A stretch of 55,016 bases of DNA from Pumilibacter intestinalis (GTDB lineage: Bacteria; Bacillota; Clostridia; Christensenellales; Pumilibacteraceae): assembly GCF_943193005.1 (NCBI RefSeq), contig NZ_CALPCH010000016.1, positions 1 through 55,016 of the forward strand, given 5' to 3'. Position numbers and translations under genes: made by a program. Positions 1-8,705 of this stretch are shown here, in pieces. Every line of letters starts with the position of its first letter. The first letter of the stretch is position 1. The notes beneath the pieces were generated by a model. It was not told where the DNA came from, ran no database searches, and saw only the letters and a program-made list of their open reading frames with translations.

Positions 1-111
1 GTGCTTGTGCCCACGTGGTCACGTACCTCAAAGTACGCTCCCGTGCGGGCACTGCGCCTGTTGTGCGCATCTGCACCACTCTACGCCCGCCGCGGCTGGT
101 TGGGGTTTCCC

Positions 112-160
112 GTCATTGCGAGCGTAGCGAAGCAATCCCATACATAAGAAAACAAAAAAA
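112..160. repeat. Host palindromic repeat, copy 1
   Basis: Starts GTCATTGCGAGCG and continues TAGCGAAGCAATCCC before an A-rich tail. The same opening and the GCAATC closing block recur at 3162 and 3210. The GCGTAGCG core is self-complementary. It lies in the noncoding stretch before murB, so it is probably a dispersed chromosomal repeat of the host. I see no gene in bases 1-254. Confidence 0.7.
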
Positions 161-254
161 CTCCGCACACTTTGATTTTTTTCGGCATAATAAAGAATTG
201 CGTAAAGAATAAGCAAAAGACTTGAAAAAAATCGGGATTTGGAGTAAAATATAT

Positions 255-1088
255 ATGATACGTTATCTTTCCGACGCGCCGCTCGGCAGATGTTGCACTT
301 TTCTTACGGGCGGCAGAGCCAAGCGGTTGGCTTTCGCGTATAATGCGGACGAACTTGCGGAAGCGGCGGACTCGGGCGCGTTGGTGCTCGGGAGGGGCAG
401 CAACGTGCTTATAGGCGACTGCGGATACGCGGGCGACGCGGTAATAAACCGCACAAACGAACGGGTGTTCGAAGGCGGCGTATGCGTTTGCGACAGCGGC
501 GTGCTTATTTCTTCGCTTGCGAGGGAGTATATGGAGCGCGGGCTGTCGGGTCTTGAATGGGCGTACGGACTTCCCGGCACTGTAGGCGGCGCAACCGTGG
601 GCAACGCGGGCGCGTTCGGCGGCTGTATGGCGGATAGCGTGATTTCGGCAGAGGTGCTCGCGGGCGGCAAAATCCGCACGTTGAGCGCGGACGAATGCGT
701 TTTTGCCTACCGTTCGAGCGGCATATGCGGCACGGTAATAAGAGTTACGCTCAAAGCCGAAAGCGGAAACAAAGACTTAATCCGCGCCGAAAGCGAAAAC
801 AATCTCAAAACGCGGCGCGACAAGCAACCGCTCGGCGCGAGCGCGGGAAGCGTGTTCAAGGCGGCGGACGGAGTGCCCGCGGGCAAGCTGATAGAAGAGG
901 CGGGATTAAAAGGTCTTACTTTCGGCGGCGCGGAAATATCCGAAAAACACGCAAATTTCATCATCAACCGCGGCGGAGCGGACAGCGGCGACGTTCTCGC
1001 TCTCGTAAACGTGGCTCGCGCGGCGGTGTACGATAAGTTCGGAATAAAACTCGAGCGAGAGATAAAACTTTACGGAGATTTTTTTTAA
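255..1088 (+). CDS. murB: UDP-N-acetylenolpyruvoylglucosamine reductase MurB
   Basis: The 277-residue protein reduces UDP-GlcNAc-enolpyruvate to UDP-MurNAc with FAD and NADPH in peptidoglycan synthesis, in the cytoplasm. The FAD-binding segment GRGSNVLIGD is near residue 47 and GLPGTVGGATVGNAGAFGG near 106. The catalytic-serine segment GASAGSVFK and the C-terminal SEKHANFIIN are also present. The ATG at 255 has a GGAG about 10 bases upstream and fits the family N-terminus better than the TTG at 222. It is slightly shorter than the usual 300 residues. It is the first gene of a host block that continues with the PHP gene after 11 bases. Confidence 0.95.
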   Translation: MIRYLSDAPLGRCCTFLTGGRAKRLAFAYNADELAEAADSGALVLGRGSNVLIGDCGYAGDAVINRTNERVFEGGVCVCDSGVLISSLAREYMERGLSGLEWAYGLPGTVGGATVGNAGAFGGCMADSVISAEVLAGGKIRTLSADECVFAYRSSGICGTVIRVTLKAESGNKDLIRAESENNLKTRRDKQPLGASAGSVFKAADGVPAGKLIEEAGLKGLTFGGAEISEKHANFIINRGGADSGDVLALVNVARAAVYDKFGIKLEREIKLYGDFF

Positions 1089-1099
1089 GGGAGAGGCGC

Positions 1100-1855
1100 A
1101 TGGCGTTTTTGGGCGATTACCACACACACACCGTTTACAGTCACGGCAAAGGGCTTATAGAGCACAACGTGCTGTTTGCGGTGCGCCGCGCCCTTAAAGA
1201 GGTTGCGATTGCCGACCACGGGTTCTCGCATATGGCGTTCGGCGTAAAGAGGAGAAAACTGCCGCAAATGCGCCGCGAAATAGAGCTTCTCGAAATAAAA
1301 TATCCGCAAGTGCGCGTTTATCTCGGAGTGGAAGCGAACATAATTTCCCGCAAGGGCAAAACGGACGTAAAGAGCGAGGACAAGCCCAAGCTGGATATAA
1401 CGGTGTGCGGCTATCATAAATTCGTTGCGGGAATGAGTCCCGCGTTTGCCTGGAGCAACAACCTCGGATTTTCGGGCGCGAAAACCGTTGCCCGCAACAC
1501 CGAAGCGTATGTAAACGCAATCGAGCGCAACGAAATAGATATCCTTTCGCACCCCGGCAACTTTTGCAAGTGCGACGTGCGCGAGGTTGCTCGGGCGTGC
1601 AAACATTTCGGCACGTATTTCGAACTCAACGGCAAGCGCATATTTTTGTCCGACGACGAACTTGCGGCGGCGGCGCAGGAGGGTTGCGAGTTTATTTGCA
1701 ACTCCGACGCGCACACCCCCAAAGCCGTGGGAATGTTCGCCGTTCCGCTCGAGCGCATAGAGCGCGTGGGCATACCGTTTTCTCAAATAGCCAACTACGA
1801 CAGGTTGCCGTCGTTTAGGAGCTCGACGCGAAAAGAGGGCGGAAAAGAAAAATGA
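1100..1855 (+). CDS. PHP-domain phosphoesterase
   Basis: A 251-residue PHP-family protein, probably a metal-dependent phosphatase of the HisJ/YcdX type. Metal ligands are visible as DYHTHT at residues 6-11, ADHG near 39, a mid-protein GVEAN, LSHPGNF near 152 and the C-terminal CNSDAHTP. A PHP protein is often found next to murB in Clostridia. The substrate cannot be told from sequence; histidinol phosphate is only one possibility. The 3' end overlaps whiA by 4 bases (ATGA), so the two are probably translationally coupled. Confidence 0.85.
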   Translation: MAFLGDYHTHTVYSHGKGLIEHNVLFAVRRALKEVAIADHGFSHMAFGVKRRKLPQMRREIELLEIKYPQVRVYLGVEANIISRKGKTDVKSEDKPKLDITVCGYHKFVAGMSPAFAWSNNLGFSGAKTVARNTEAYVNAIERNEIDILSHPGNFCKCDVREVARACKHFGTYFELNGKRIFLSDDELAAAAQEGCEFICNSDAHTPKAVGMFAVPLERIERVGIPFSQIANYDRLPSFRSSTRKEGGKEK

Positions 1856-2757
1856 ACGACAGCGAAAACGCAAAGATAGGCAAGGCGAGCAAAGAGGAAA
1901 TTGCCGAAAAGCCGCTCGCGGGCGCAAACGAAAAGTTGGCTTTCATGTCCGCGCTAATCATTTCGTCGGGCTCGCTCATAATCCACGGCGACTCGGTTGC
2001 GGTCACGGTATCCACCGAAAACGAACGACTCGAGCGCACCGTTCGCGCCATTGCTTCCGAGCTTGCGGGCGGCGAGTGCCGAGTTACCCGCAAGGGTAAG
2101 CGTAGCGAGATAGTTATGGAAAACGCCCTCGAAATGCTGTGCGCCTGCAAAATTCTCGACTCGTCGAACGGATTGAGCGTATGCGAGCGCATAGCCGACG
2201 AGTTCAAGAACGAGCGCGGAGCGGTGGCGTATATCCGCGGCGCGTATTTGGGGGCGGGAAGCCTGAGCGCGGGCAAGTACCATCTCGAATTTTCGTTCGG
2301 GCGCAGGAGCATAGCCGAGGACTTTGCCGAACTGCTCTCGCGCTACGGCATTGCCGCAAAGATAGCCGTGCGCGGCACTCGGGCGGTGGTGTATCTTAAA
2401 GAAAGCGAGGCGATTAGCGACTGTTTGGCTCTCATGGGTGCGGCAAAAGCGGTGCTTTCGCTCAATTCCATTATGGCGCAAAGGCAGATGAGCGAGCACA
2501 TCAACCGCCAGCAAAACTGCGATATGCACAATATAGACAAGCAAATAAACACGGGAATAAGCCAGTGCGCGTATTTGCGGGAACTCGATATGAACGCGCT
2601 TTCGGGCACGCTCGAAGAAACGGCACGGGCGCGGCTCGAGCACCCCGACTACAGCTACGAACAACTCGGAGCGTTGCTCGGAGTGAGCAAGAGCGGACTC
2701 AAAAACAGGTTGCGCCGTCTTAAAGAAATTTACGACGACGCTCGCAATATAAGATAA
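1852..2757 (+). CDS. whiA: DNA-binding protein WhiA
   Basis: A 301-residue WhiA: an N-terminal degenerate LAGLIDADG-homing-endonuclease fold followed by a C-terminal helix-turn-helix. The AYIRGAYLGAGSLS segment near residue 126 is the family hallmark. The HTH segment YEQLGALLGVSKSGLKNRLRRL lies near 265-286. WhiA affects division and chromosome segregation in Firmicutes. In Bacillus subtilis whiA is flanked by yvcK/rapZ and crh. Here crh follows, but rapZ and yvcK are absent between the PHP gene and whiA. Confidence 0.95.
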   Translation: MNDSENAKIGKASKEEIAEKPLAGANEKLAFMSALIISSGSLIIHGDSVAVTVSTENERLERTVRAIASELAGGECRVTRKGKRSEIVMENALEMLCACKILDSSNGLSVCERIADEFKNERGAVAYIRGAYLGAGSLSAGKYHLEFSFGRRSIAEDFAELLSRYGIAAKIAVRGTRAVVYLKESEAISDCLALMGAAKAVLSLNSIMAQRQMSEHINRQQNCDMHNIDKQINTGISQCAYLRELDMNALSGTLEETARARLEHPDYSYEQLGALLGVSKSGLKNRLRRLKEIYDDARNIR

Positions 2758-2771
2758 GGAGAACAAAGAAA

Positions 2772-3020
2772 ATGGTTTTCAAAGAAACTGCGGTGGGCAA
2801 AATGTTCGGTCATGCCGAAGCTCAAAAATTCGTGGGGCGTTGCATGCGTTTCGACAGCGACATAACGCTCGAAATGGGCACAAAAAAGGTTAACGCCAAA
2901 AGTCTAATGGGCGTGGTGAGCCTTGCCCTCAAGCGCGGCAACATTATAACGGTAATCACCAAAGGCGACGACCAAGAAGAGGCGCTCGAGGCGGTGGTGA
3001 AAATTTTGTCCGCCCAGTAG
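2772..3020 (+). CDS. crh: Crh-like HPr paralogue lacking the PTS histidine
   Basis: An 82-residue HPr-fold protein. The region that should read GLHARPAAKFV reads MFGHAEAQKFV. In the best ungapped alignment the phosphocarrier His15 is Gly and Arg17 is Ala. The Ser46 region is intact (NAKSLMGVVSLAL). Loss of His15 with retained Ser46 is the Crh pattern: a regulator phosphorylated by HPrK that acts with CcpA but carries no PTS phosphate. The position directly after whiA matches the B. subtilis whiA-crh order. The RBS AAGGAG precedes ATG 2772. A degenerate HPr of other function remains possible. Confidence 0.8.
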   Translation: MVFKETAVGKMFGHAEAQKFVGRCMRFDSDITLEMGTKKVNAKSLMGVVSLALKRGNIITVITKGDDQEEALEAVVKILSAQ

Positions 3021-3161
3021 CGTTACGGCGGCGTATAAGGGCGCGTCTTGTCACTGCGTTGTGCGCGCCCACTTGGGGCAGTATTAGATATACAGCCCCG
3101 CGCGGGCACGCCCACAGCCGTGCCAATCCGCAATCCTTCTCCGCCGCCTTTCGGTTTATCA

Positions 3162-3207
3162 GTCATTGCGAGCGGCGTAGCCGCGCGGCAATCCCCTGTG
3201 GGTAACC
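3162..3207. repeat. Host palindromic repeat, copy 2
   Basis: Begins GTCATTGCGAGCGGCGTAGC and continues CGCGCGGCAATCCCC. It shares the opening block and the GCAATC block with copies 1 and 3, while the central palindrome differs. It lies in the 260-base gap between crh and dnaE, which otherwise holds no gene. Confidence 0.7.
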
Positions 3208-3209
3208 AT

Positions 3210-3258
3210 GTCATTGCGAGGCATGAAATGCCGAAGCAATCTCCTGCATGAGAAACAA
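3210..3258. repeat. Host palindromic repeat, copy 3
   Basis: Begins GTCATTGCGAGGCATGAAAT and continues GCCGAAGCAATCTCC. The core GGCATGAAATGCC is a perfect short inverted repeat. It follows copy 2 head-to-tail after two bases and ends in CATGAGAAACAAAAA, close to the tail of copy 1 (CATAAGAAAACAAAAA). The shared tail suggests that the repeat unit extends into the A-rich end. Confidence 0.7.
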
Positions 3259-3280
3259 AAATTACTTTCAAGGATAAAAA

Positions 3281-6200
3281 ATGCAACAATTCGTACATTT
3301 GCACGTTCATACCGAATATAGCTTGCTCGACGGAGCAACCCGCATAAACAAACTCTTTTCCGCTTGCGACGAAATGAATATGCCGGCGGTGGCTATCACC
3401 GACCACGGCAACATGTACGGCGTTTTGGAGTTTGTGAAAGCCGCCGTTCGTCATACCGACCCCAAGGCGGATTTTTACGAGTTTATGGCGGAGAAACGCC
3501 CGTATAAAGTTAAGCCCATAATAGGTTGCGAACTGTACATGTGCAACGATATGTACGATAAAACGAGTCGCGGCGGCAAAATGCCCAAGTACAACCACCT
3601 CGTGCTTTTGGCAAAGAACGAAACGGGATACAAAAACCTCGTTAAGCTCGTTTCAATCGCCTACACCGAGGGACTTTATTACAAGCCGCGCATAGATATG
3701 GAGCACTTAAAGCCGTACACCGAAGGGCTTATTTGTCTTTCGGCGTGTATCGCGGGCGTAATTCCGCAGGCGATACTCGCGGGCGATATTCCCAAAGCGG
3801 ACGGGTACGTAAAAGAATTCAAAAGTTTGTTCGGCGACGATTTCTACATAGAAATACAGGACCACAACATAAAGGAACAAAAAATCGTGTTGCCGCATCT
3901 GTTACGGCTCGCCCGCGACAACGGCGTAAAGGTTGTGGCAACCAACGACTGCCATTACCTAAAGAAAGAAGATGCCACGATGCAAAAGGTGTTGCAGTGC
4001 ATTTCTTTCCGCACCACAATGGTGTATAACGAAGACGAGGTGCGCCAAAACGCGGTGGGCGACGGCGTAGCCGACGAGAGCATCAACGACGACGGCTACT
4101 TTCCCACCAAGGAGTTTTACTTTAAGAGTTACGACGAAATGTTGTCGCTCTTTCCCTCCGTGCCCGAAAGCCTCGAGAACACGCTCGAGATAGCCGAAAA
4201 GTGCGACGGCTGTTACTATTTCCGCAAAGAGCCGCTAATGCCCTCGTACAAGCCCGAGGACGGAAGCGAGCCTTTCGACTTTTTGCACAAGCTCACGTTC
4301 GACGGTCTTGCCGGCAAGTACGGAACGATAACCGAGGTGATAGAGAAACGCGCCGAGTACGAGCTGGGAGTAATAAACAAGCTCGGCTTTGTGGACTATT
4401 TCCTAATAGTTTGGGATTTCATTCACTGGTCGGAAACGCACGACGTTCCCGTAGGACCGGGGCGCGGCAGCGGCGCGGGCAGTATAGTGGCGTACGCTAT
4501 AGGCATAACAAAGATTGACCCGCTCAAGTATCAACTCATATTCGAACGCTTTCTCAACGCCGAGCGCGTGTCGAACCCCGATTTCGATATAGACTTTTGC
4601 GTGGACAAGCGCGAACTCGTAATTCAGTACGTAACCGAAAAGTACGGCGCGCCCAACGTGTCGCAGATTGTCACGTTCGGCACGATGGCGGCGAAAGCGG
4701 CGGTAAAAGACGTGGGGCGGGTATACAACTATCCGTACTCCGAGGTGGAAAAGATAACCAAACTGATACCCGCAATGATGGGCAAAAAGCACCTGCCGCA
4801 CATACTCGGGCTTCAAAAATGGAAGGATAACGAGCCCAGTCCGGTTATAGGCGAGCTTGCGGAAATGTACGAGAATAACGAAATGGCGCGGGTTATTCTC
4901 GATATGGCGATGAAGATTGAGGGTATGCCGCGGCAAACGGGCATGCACGCCGCGGGCGTAATAATCTGTCGCGACCCCATATCCGACCACGTTCCCATGG
5001 CAAAAACGGGCGACGGCAACATAACCACCGAGTTCAACATGATAGAGTGCGAGGAACTCGGGCTTCTCAAAATGGACTTTTTGGGACTTCGCACGCTCAC
5101 CGATATCAAAAAAGCCCTCGATATAATCAAGGTAACGCAGGGCAAAGAAATAGACTTTTACCACATGGAATACGACGACGAGGGCGTGTACAAACTCATA
5201 GGCGAGGGCGACACCCACGCGGTGTTCCAGCTCGAAGGCGGCGGCATAAGAAAGTTCATGCGCGACCTAAAGCCGACCACGCTCGAAGATATAATAGCGG
5301 GCATTTCGCTTTACCGCCCCGGTCCTATGGACAAGATAGGCGAATACGTATTCAACAAGAAAAATCCCGATAAGATAAAGTACGACCACCCGCTCACCAA
5401 GCCCATACTCGAGGTAAGCTACGGCATAATGGTGTATCAAGAGCAGGTTATGCAAATGGTGCAGGCGCTCGGCGGCTACACGCTCGGCAGGGCGGACAAC
5501 GTGCGCCGAATGATGAGCAAGAAGAAAGTGGACGCCATGGAAAAGGAACGCGAGGTGTTCCTCAACGGCACTGTGGACCACGGCACGGTTATACCCGGTT
5601 GCATCAAAAACGGCGTGCCCGAAAGCGTGGGCAACAAGATATACGACGATATGATAGCGTTTGCATCTTACGCCTTCAATAAGAGCCACGCGGCGGCTTA
5701 TGCGTATTTAACCTATCAAACGGCGTACCTAAAGTGCTACTATCCCGTGGAATTCATAACCGCGGTGCTCAACAACCGCATAACGAGCATAGACGAAATT
5801 CGCAACTATCTCAGCTACTTGAAAGACCGCGGAGTTACGGTGCTTCCGCCCTCCATAAACAAATCCGTAGCCGAGTTCAGCGTGGAAAACGGCGCGGTGC
5901 GCACGGGACTCGCCGCGATTAAAAACGTGGGCATGGGCGTAATAGAAGAGCTCATTCGCGAGCGCGAAAAGGGCGGCGAATTCACCGATTTCGTGCAGTT
6001 CGTAAAGCGCACCGAAAATCTCAACAAGCGCATGCTCGAAAGCCTTATTTACGCGGGCGCGTTCGACTGCTTCGGCAAAACGCGCAGTCAGTATATCGCA
6101 GTTTACGAGAGCGTTATAGACCGCGTGAACAAAGACAAAGCCGCACGCCTCAAAGGGCAGTTTTCGTTCTTCGATATGAGCGAGGAGTGCGCCGAACTCG

Positions 6201-6904
6201 ACGCGTTCGAGTATCCCGAAATGCGCGAGTACCCGCTCGGCGTAAAGCTCGCCAAAGAGAAAGAGGTTGCGGGCGTTTACCTTACCGGTCACCCGCTCGA
6301 GGAATTTACCGGTCATCTCAAAAAATTCGAATACAATTCGGTCAATATCCGCCCGTCGGAGTCGCAAGAAGACGGCGAGGGCGAGGAAAGCGGTCTTAAA
6401 GACGACACCGTGGTAAAATTGGGAGGCATGCTCGTAGAGGCGGAAAAGAAAATTACAAAGTCGGGCAAAGAGATAGCGGTGGGCAAACTCGAAGACCTGT
6501 ACGGCACGGTGGACTTAATGCTTCCCGGATTTGTTTACAAGCGGCTCAGGAACGTGTTCGTAAAAGACACCATGGTAACGCTTACGGGCAAAATAAAGAA
6601 CAGGGAAGACTCGGTGTCGGTATGGGTGGAGAGCATCGAGCCGTGGAAAGATATCAAACCCGAAACCCCGCCCAAGATGATATGCTTTTATCTCTCTTTT
6701 AACAACAGCGACCCCTCGGTTATGGACAACCTGCAAGAAATACTTTCGGCATATCCGGGGCGCGACGAAACCTACTGCAAAAATCTCGACGACGGCAAAC
6801 TTTATCCGCTCGGCATAAACGTAGGCGTGGGCGAGAGTCTTATAAACGAAACGAAGGGCTTGCTCGGCGCCGACAACGTAAAAGTCGCCACTCGTCAATC
6901 CTGA
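3281..6904 (+). CDS. dnaE: DNA polymerase III subunit alpha (DnaE)
   Basis: A 1207-residue replicative polymerase alpha subunit. The N-terminal PHP domain starts FVHLHVHTEYSLLDGA. The polymerase palm carries GPGRGSGAGS near residue 394 and NPDFDIDFC near 430, giving the catalytic PDxDxD. The finger region has GMPRQTGMHAAGV. The C-terminal part contains the helix-hairpin-helix (TGLAAIKNVG) and an OB fold (VVKLGGMLVEAEKKITK). Length and domain order fit the DnaE1 class. It is the last gene of the murB-whiA-crh block and ends shortly before a strong terminator. Confidence 0.97.
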   Translation: MQQFVHLHVHTEYSLLDGATRINKLFSACDEMNMPAVAITDHGNMYGVLEFVKAAVRHTDPKADFYEFMAEKRPYKVKPIIGCELYMCNDMYDKTSRGGKMPKYNHLVLLAKNETGYKNLVKLVSIAYTEGLYYKPRIDMEHLKPYTEGLICLSACIAGVIPQAILAGDIPKADGYVKEFKSLFGDDFYIEIQDHNIKEQKIVLPHLLRLARDNGVKVVATNDCHYLKKEDATMQKVLQCISFRTTMVYNEDEVRQNAVGDGVADESINDDGYFPTKEFYFKSYDEMLSLFPSVPESLENTLEIAEKCDGCYYFRKEPLMPSYKPEDGSEPFDFLHKLTFDGLAGKYGTITEVIEKRAEYELGVINKLGFVDYFLIVWDFIHWSETHDVPVGPGRGSGAGSIVAYAIGITKIDPLKYQLIFERFLNAERVSNPDFDIDFCVDKRELVIQYVTEKYGAPNVSQIVTFGTMAAKAAVKDVGRVYNYPYSEVEKITKLIPAMMGKKHLPHILGLQKWKDNEPSPVIGELAEMYENNEMARVILDMAMKIEGMPRQTGMHAAGVIICRDPISDHVPMAKTGDGNITTEFNMIECEELGLLKMDFLGLRTLTDIKKALDIIKVTQGKEIDFYHMEYDDEGVYKLIGEGDTHAVFQLEGGGIRKFMRDLKPTTLEDIIAGISLYRPGPMDKIGEYVFNKKNPDKIKYDHPLTKPILEVSYGIMVYQEQVMQMVQALGGYTLGRADNVRRMMSKKKVDAMEKEREVFLNGTVDHGTVIPGCIKNGVPESVGNKIYDDMIAFASYAFNKSHAAAYAYLTYQTAYLKCYYPVEFITAVLNNRITSIDEIRNYLSYLKDRGVTVLPPSINKSVAEFSVENGAVRTGLAAIKNVGMGVIEELIREREKGGEFTDFVQFVKRTENLNKRMLESLIYAGAFDCFGKTRSQYIAVYESVIDRVNKDKAARLKGQFSFFDMSEECAELDAFEYPEMREYPLGVKLAKEKEVAGVYLTGHPLEEFTGHLKKFEYNSVNIRPSESQEDGEGEESGLKDDTVVKLGGMLVEAEKKITKSGKEIAVGKLEDLYGTVDLMLPGFVYKRLRNVFVKDTMVTLTGKIKNREDSVSVWVESIEPWKDIKPETPPKMICFYLSFNNSDPSVMDNLQEILSAYPGRDETYCKNLDDGKLYPLGINVGVGESLINETKGLLGADNVKVATRQS

Positions 6905-6978
6905 TAAAAAGTAAAAGCGCGCGCAATTATCGCAGTTTCCATAGGGAGTATTCGGTAAGCCGCAGGTTGTAGAGATTA

Positions 6979-7005
6979 AAGCGTGGCGTGGAGCCACGCT
7001 TTTTT
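6979..7005 (+). terminator. Rho-independent terminator after dnaE
   Basis: AAGCGTGGC, a five-base loop, then GCCACGCTT followed by a T run. The stem is nine perfect pairs. Confidence 0.92.
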
Positions 7006-7091
7006 GATATTTATATTGCGTGGACAAACGAGGCTACTTGTAGCCAAGTGAGATATAGATATGTTTTATATTTCCCGCAAAATTCAATCGG

Positions 7092-7120
7092 TTGTGTTCT
7101 TCCATTTTTCGTGATATAAT
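7092..7120 (+). promoter_or_regulatory. SigA-type promoter for the DUF3788 gene
   Basis: TTGTGT, a 17-base spacer and a perfect TATAAT, 47 bases before the start codon. AAACAGTAATTTAGC follows shortly downstream and recurs at 10184 after another TATAAT. Confidence 0.7.
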
Positions 7121-7166
7121 GATTGTACGATAAACAGTAATTTAGCAGAGAAATCGGAGGTTTAAT

Positions 7167-7580
7167 ATGCTCAATTCGATACCCGATGCAGAAGAAATGA
7201 CGGGTTTGGTCGGTAAACCATTATACGAAGTATGGAATGGTTTGTGCGCCTTAATAGACGATAATTACGATATGGAACGGTCGTGGAATCAAGGCGGTAA
7301 AGCGTGGAAGTACGAGTACAAATATCGTCGGGGCGGTAAAACGCTTTGTGCCTTGTATGCAAGACAAAATTGCATAGGATTTATGGTTGTCTTGGGTAAA
7401 GACGAACGGTTAAAGTTTGAAGCCGACAAAGAAAACTACGCAAAATCAGTTCAAGAGATATATGACAATACGCATACTTACCACGATGGGAAATGGATAA
7501 TGTTTGAGCCGACGGACACTTCATTATTTAATGATTTTATTAGGCTATTGAGCATCAAAAGAAAGCCGAACAGAAAGTAG
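7167..7580 (+). CDS. DUF3788-like small protein
   Basis: A 137-residue soluble protein resembling the DUF3788 family of small globular proteins of unknown function. Recognisable parts are an N-terminal Trp-rich region, YEYKYRRGGKTLCALY near residue 50, FMVVLGKDER near 70, and a C-terminal KWIMFEPTDTSLFNDFIRLL. ATG 7167 has an RBS (CGGAGG) six bases upstream. It stands alone between its own promoter and terminator. Base composition is AT-richer than the flanking host genes, which suggests acquisition. Function unknown. Confidence 0.75.
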   Translation: MLNSIPDAEEMTGLVGKPLYEVWNGLCALIDDNYDMERSWNQGGKAWKYEYKYRRGGKTLCALYARQNCIGFMVVLGKDERLKFEADKENYAKSVQEIYDNTHTYHDGKWIMFEPTDTSLFNDFIRLLSIKRKPNRK

Positions 7581-7618
7581 AAATAAATTTCAATTTATCT
7601 TTCTAATAAAGTTTAGCT

Positions 7619-7653
7619 AAAAGCACTCGAATAAAATGTTCGAGCGCTTTTTT
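7619..7653 (+). terminator. Terminator after the DUF3788-like gene
   Basis: AAGCACTCGA pairs with TCGAGCGCTT around a nine-base loop, with T6 following. Confidence 0.85.
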
Positions 7654-7747
7654 CATAATTTGAAAGCGTATCAATAAAATATTTGGGGGGGGGTCAATTC
7701 CCTATGGAAGTGCGCAATTTCTCGCGCGCTTTTTCTTAAGTTGTCGG

Positions 7748-8095
7748 TCAAACAATATTTTCACCCAAAATTATTTTAGGCATTGTTGTTAAACATCTGT
7801 TCCAACGCTTATAAAATTTTTCCACACCGAGTTTGGATACTCTTGCATGCGCTTCTTCGTTCTCTAATACCCAATATAATACGTATGTAACTTTGCCTAC
7901 GTTTTGTGTAAGACGAACGGGTAATTCTCCTTTTTTAACTGCATTAAAATCTTTTTGTCGGTGAGTGCGTTTTATGTAATGTACGTCAACAACTCCTTCT
8001 TGTTTCAAATAGAATTCCGCTACTTCCTTCATTAGTTCTTCGATTTCGTTAAGTTTGGTTAGTTTCGCCTCATATATACATATTTCATTAAACAT
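7748..8095 (-). CDS. Small ABM/dimeric alpha-beta-barrel-like protein
   Basis: A 115-residue minus-strand protein. The pattern of an N-terminal strand, the helix IEELMKEVAEFYLKQEG, the strand VVDVHYIKRTH, then VTYVLYWVLENEEAHARVS and the terminal helix FYKRWNRCLTTMP resembles the antibiotic-biosynthesis-monooxygenase / dimeric alpha-beta-barrel fold. The assignment is by pattern only and no catalytic residue is evident. ATG at 8095 has GGAG eight bases upstream on its strand; the in-frame TTG at 8110 lacks one. A TTGAAA-18-TATAAT promoter lies just upstream on the minus strand. Confidence 0.55.
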   Translation of the reverse strand: MFNEICIYEAKLTKLNEIEELMKEVAEFYLKQEGVVDVHYIKRTHRQKDFNAVKKGELPVRLTQNVGKVTYVLYWVLENEEAHARVSKLGVEKFYKRWNRCLTTMPKIILGENIV

Positions 8096-8141
8096 ATTAC
8101 GTCTCCGCAACTTAATATTTTGTGTTTTGATTATATCATAA

Positions 8142-8176
8142 AAGGCAAGTAATTTTCAACTTAATTACTTGCCCTT
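8142..8176 (-). terminator. Terminator for the minus-strand membrane protein gene
   Basis: GGCAAGTAATT pairs with AATTACTTGCC. Read on the minus strand, the hairpin is followed by TTTTAT. It follows the 8208-8555 gene and overlaps the promoter of the next minus-strand gene. Confidence 0.75.
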
Positions 8177-8207
8177 CTTATTAGTGGCTACTTGTGCCGA
8201 GTCGTTT

Positions 8208-8555
8208 TTATATCAATAGAGCCGCGCCGACCGAAACGGGGAGTACGCCGGGGAAGAATATGAATATCACGGCGGCGGCTACGAGCACTGCGTATATTAT
8301 GAATACCACAAAGCCGTGCTTGAGCGCGAACTCCAATCCCGCCAATACCACAACGAGCAAAATTGCTATTTCGCGCACGCTTTCGAGCACGCGGGTTACG
8401 TCGGCGGGCAAAAAGCCCGTGCCGTCGGCGGATTTATACGCCACAATGCGGTTTATGTACATAAACACAATGAGCGCAACGGTGAGAAACGCGAGTATCT
8501 CGCCGAGCAGGTCCACTGCTTTTTCCATTTTGCCGCCTAAAGAAAGAGGTTTCAT
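8208..8555 (-). CDS. Small membrane protein with three predicted TM segments
   Basis: A 115-residue protein that I do not recognise. Hydrophobic segments are near residues 15-34 (LLGEILAFLTVALIVFMYI), 62-78 (IAILLVVVLAGLEFALK) and 80-110 (GFVVFIIYAVLVAAAVIFIFF). This suggests an integral inner-membrane protein with a cytoplasmic N-terminus. ATG 8555 has a strong GGAG RBS. GC-rich codon use matches the host, so it is probably native. No function can be assigned. Confidence 0.65.
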   Translation of the reverse strand: MKPLSLGGKMEKAVDLLGEILAFLTVALIVFMYINRIVAYKSADGTGFLPADVTRVLESVREIAILLVVVLAGLEFALKHGFVVFIIYAVLVAAAVIFIFFPGVLPVSVGAALLI

Positions 8556-8648
8556 TTTCGTTTTTTCTCCTTTTGTGTTTTATGGCATAATAATAGCACG
8601 CGAATTATAGATTATATTAAGAAAAAGATTAAAAACGCATTAAGTTAT

Positions 8649-8677
8649 TTGCGCTAATCGAAAAATCGTGTTATACT
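8649..8677 (+). promoter_or_regulatory. SigA-type promoter for the cyclophilin gene
   Basis: TTGCGC, a 17-base spacer and TATACT, 28 bases before ATG 8706. Confidence 0.7.
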
Positions 8678-8705
8678 GAATAAAAACGAAAAGGGGTGCG
8701 TGAAA

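Noticed and set aside
1085-1927. 280-codon minus-strand ORF across the PHP gene
   Set aside because: Shadow of the PHP gene; low-complexity Arg/Phe-rich translation and no RBS.
112-3258. CRISPR-like reading of the GTCATTGCGAG repeats
   Set aside because: Only three copies, no regular spacers and no cas genes; the centres are palindromes.
4403-5218. 271-codon minus-strand ORF inside dnaE
   Set aside because: It is the codon-bias shadow of a well-conserved dnaE. It shows no family pattern.
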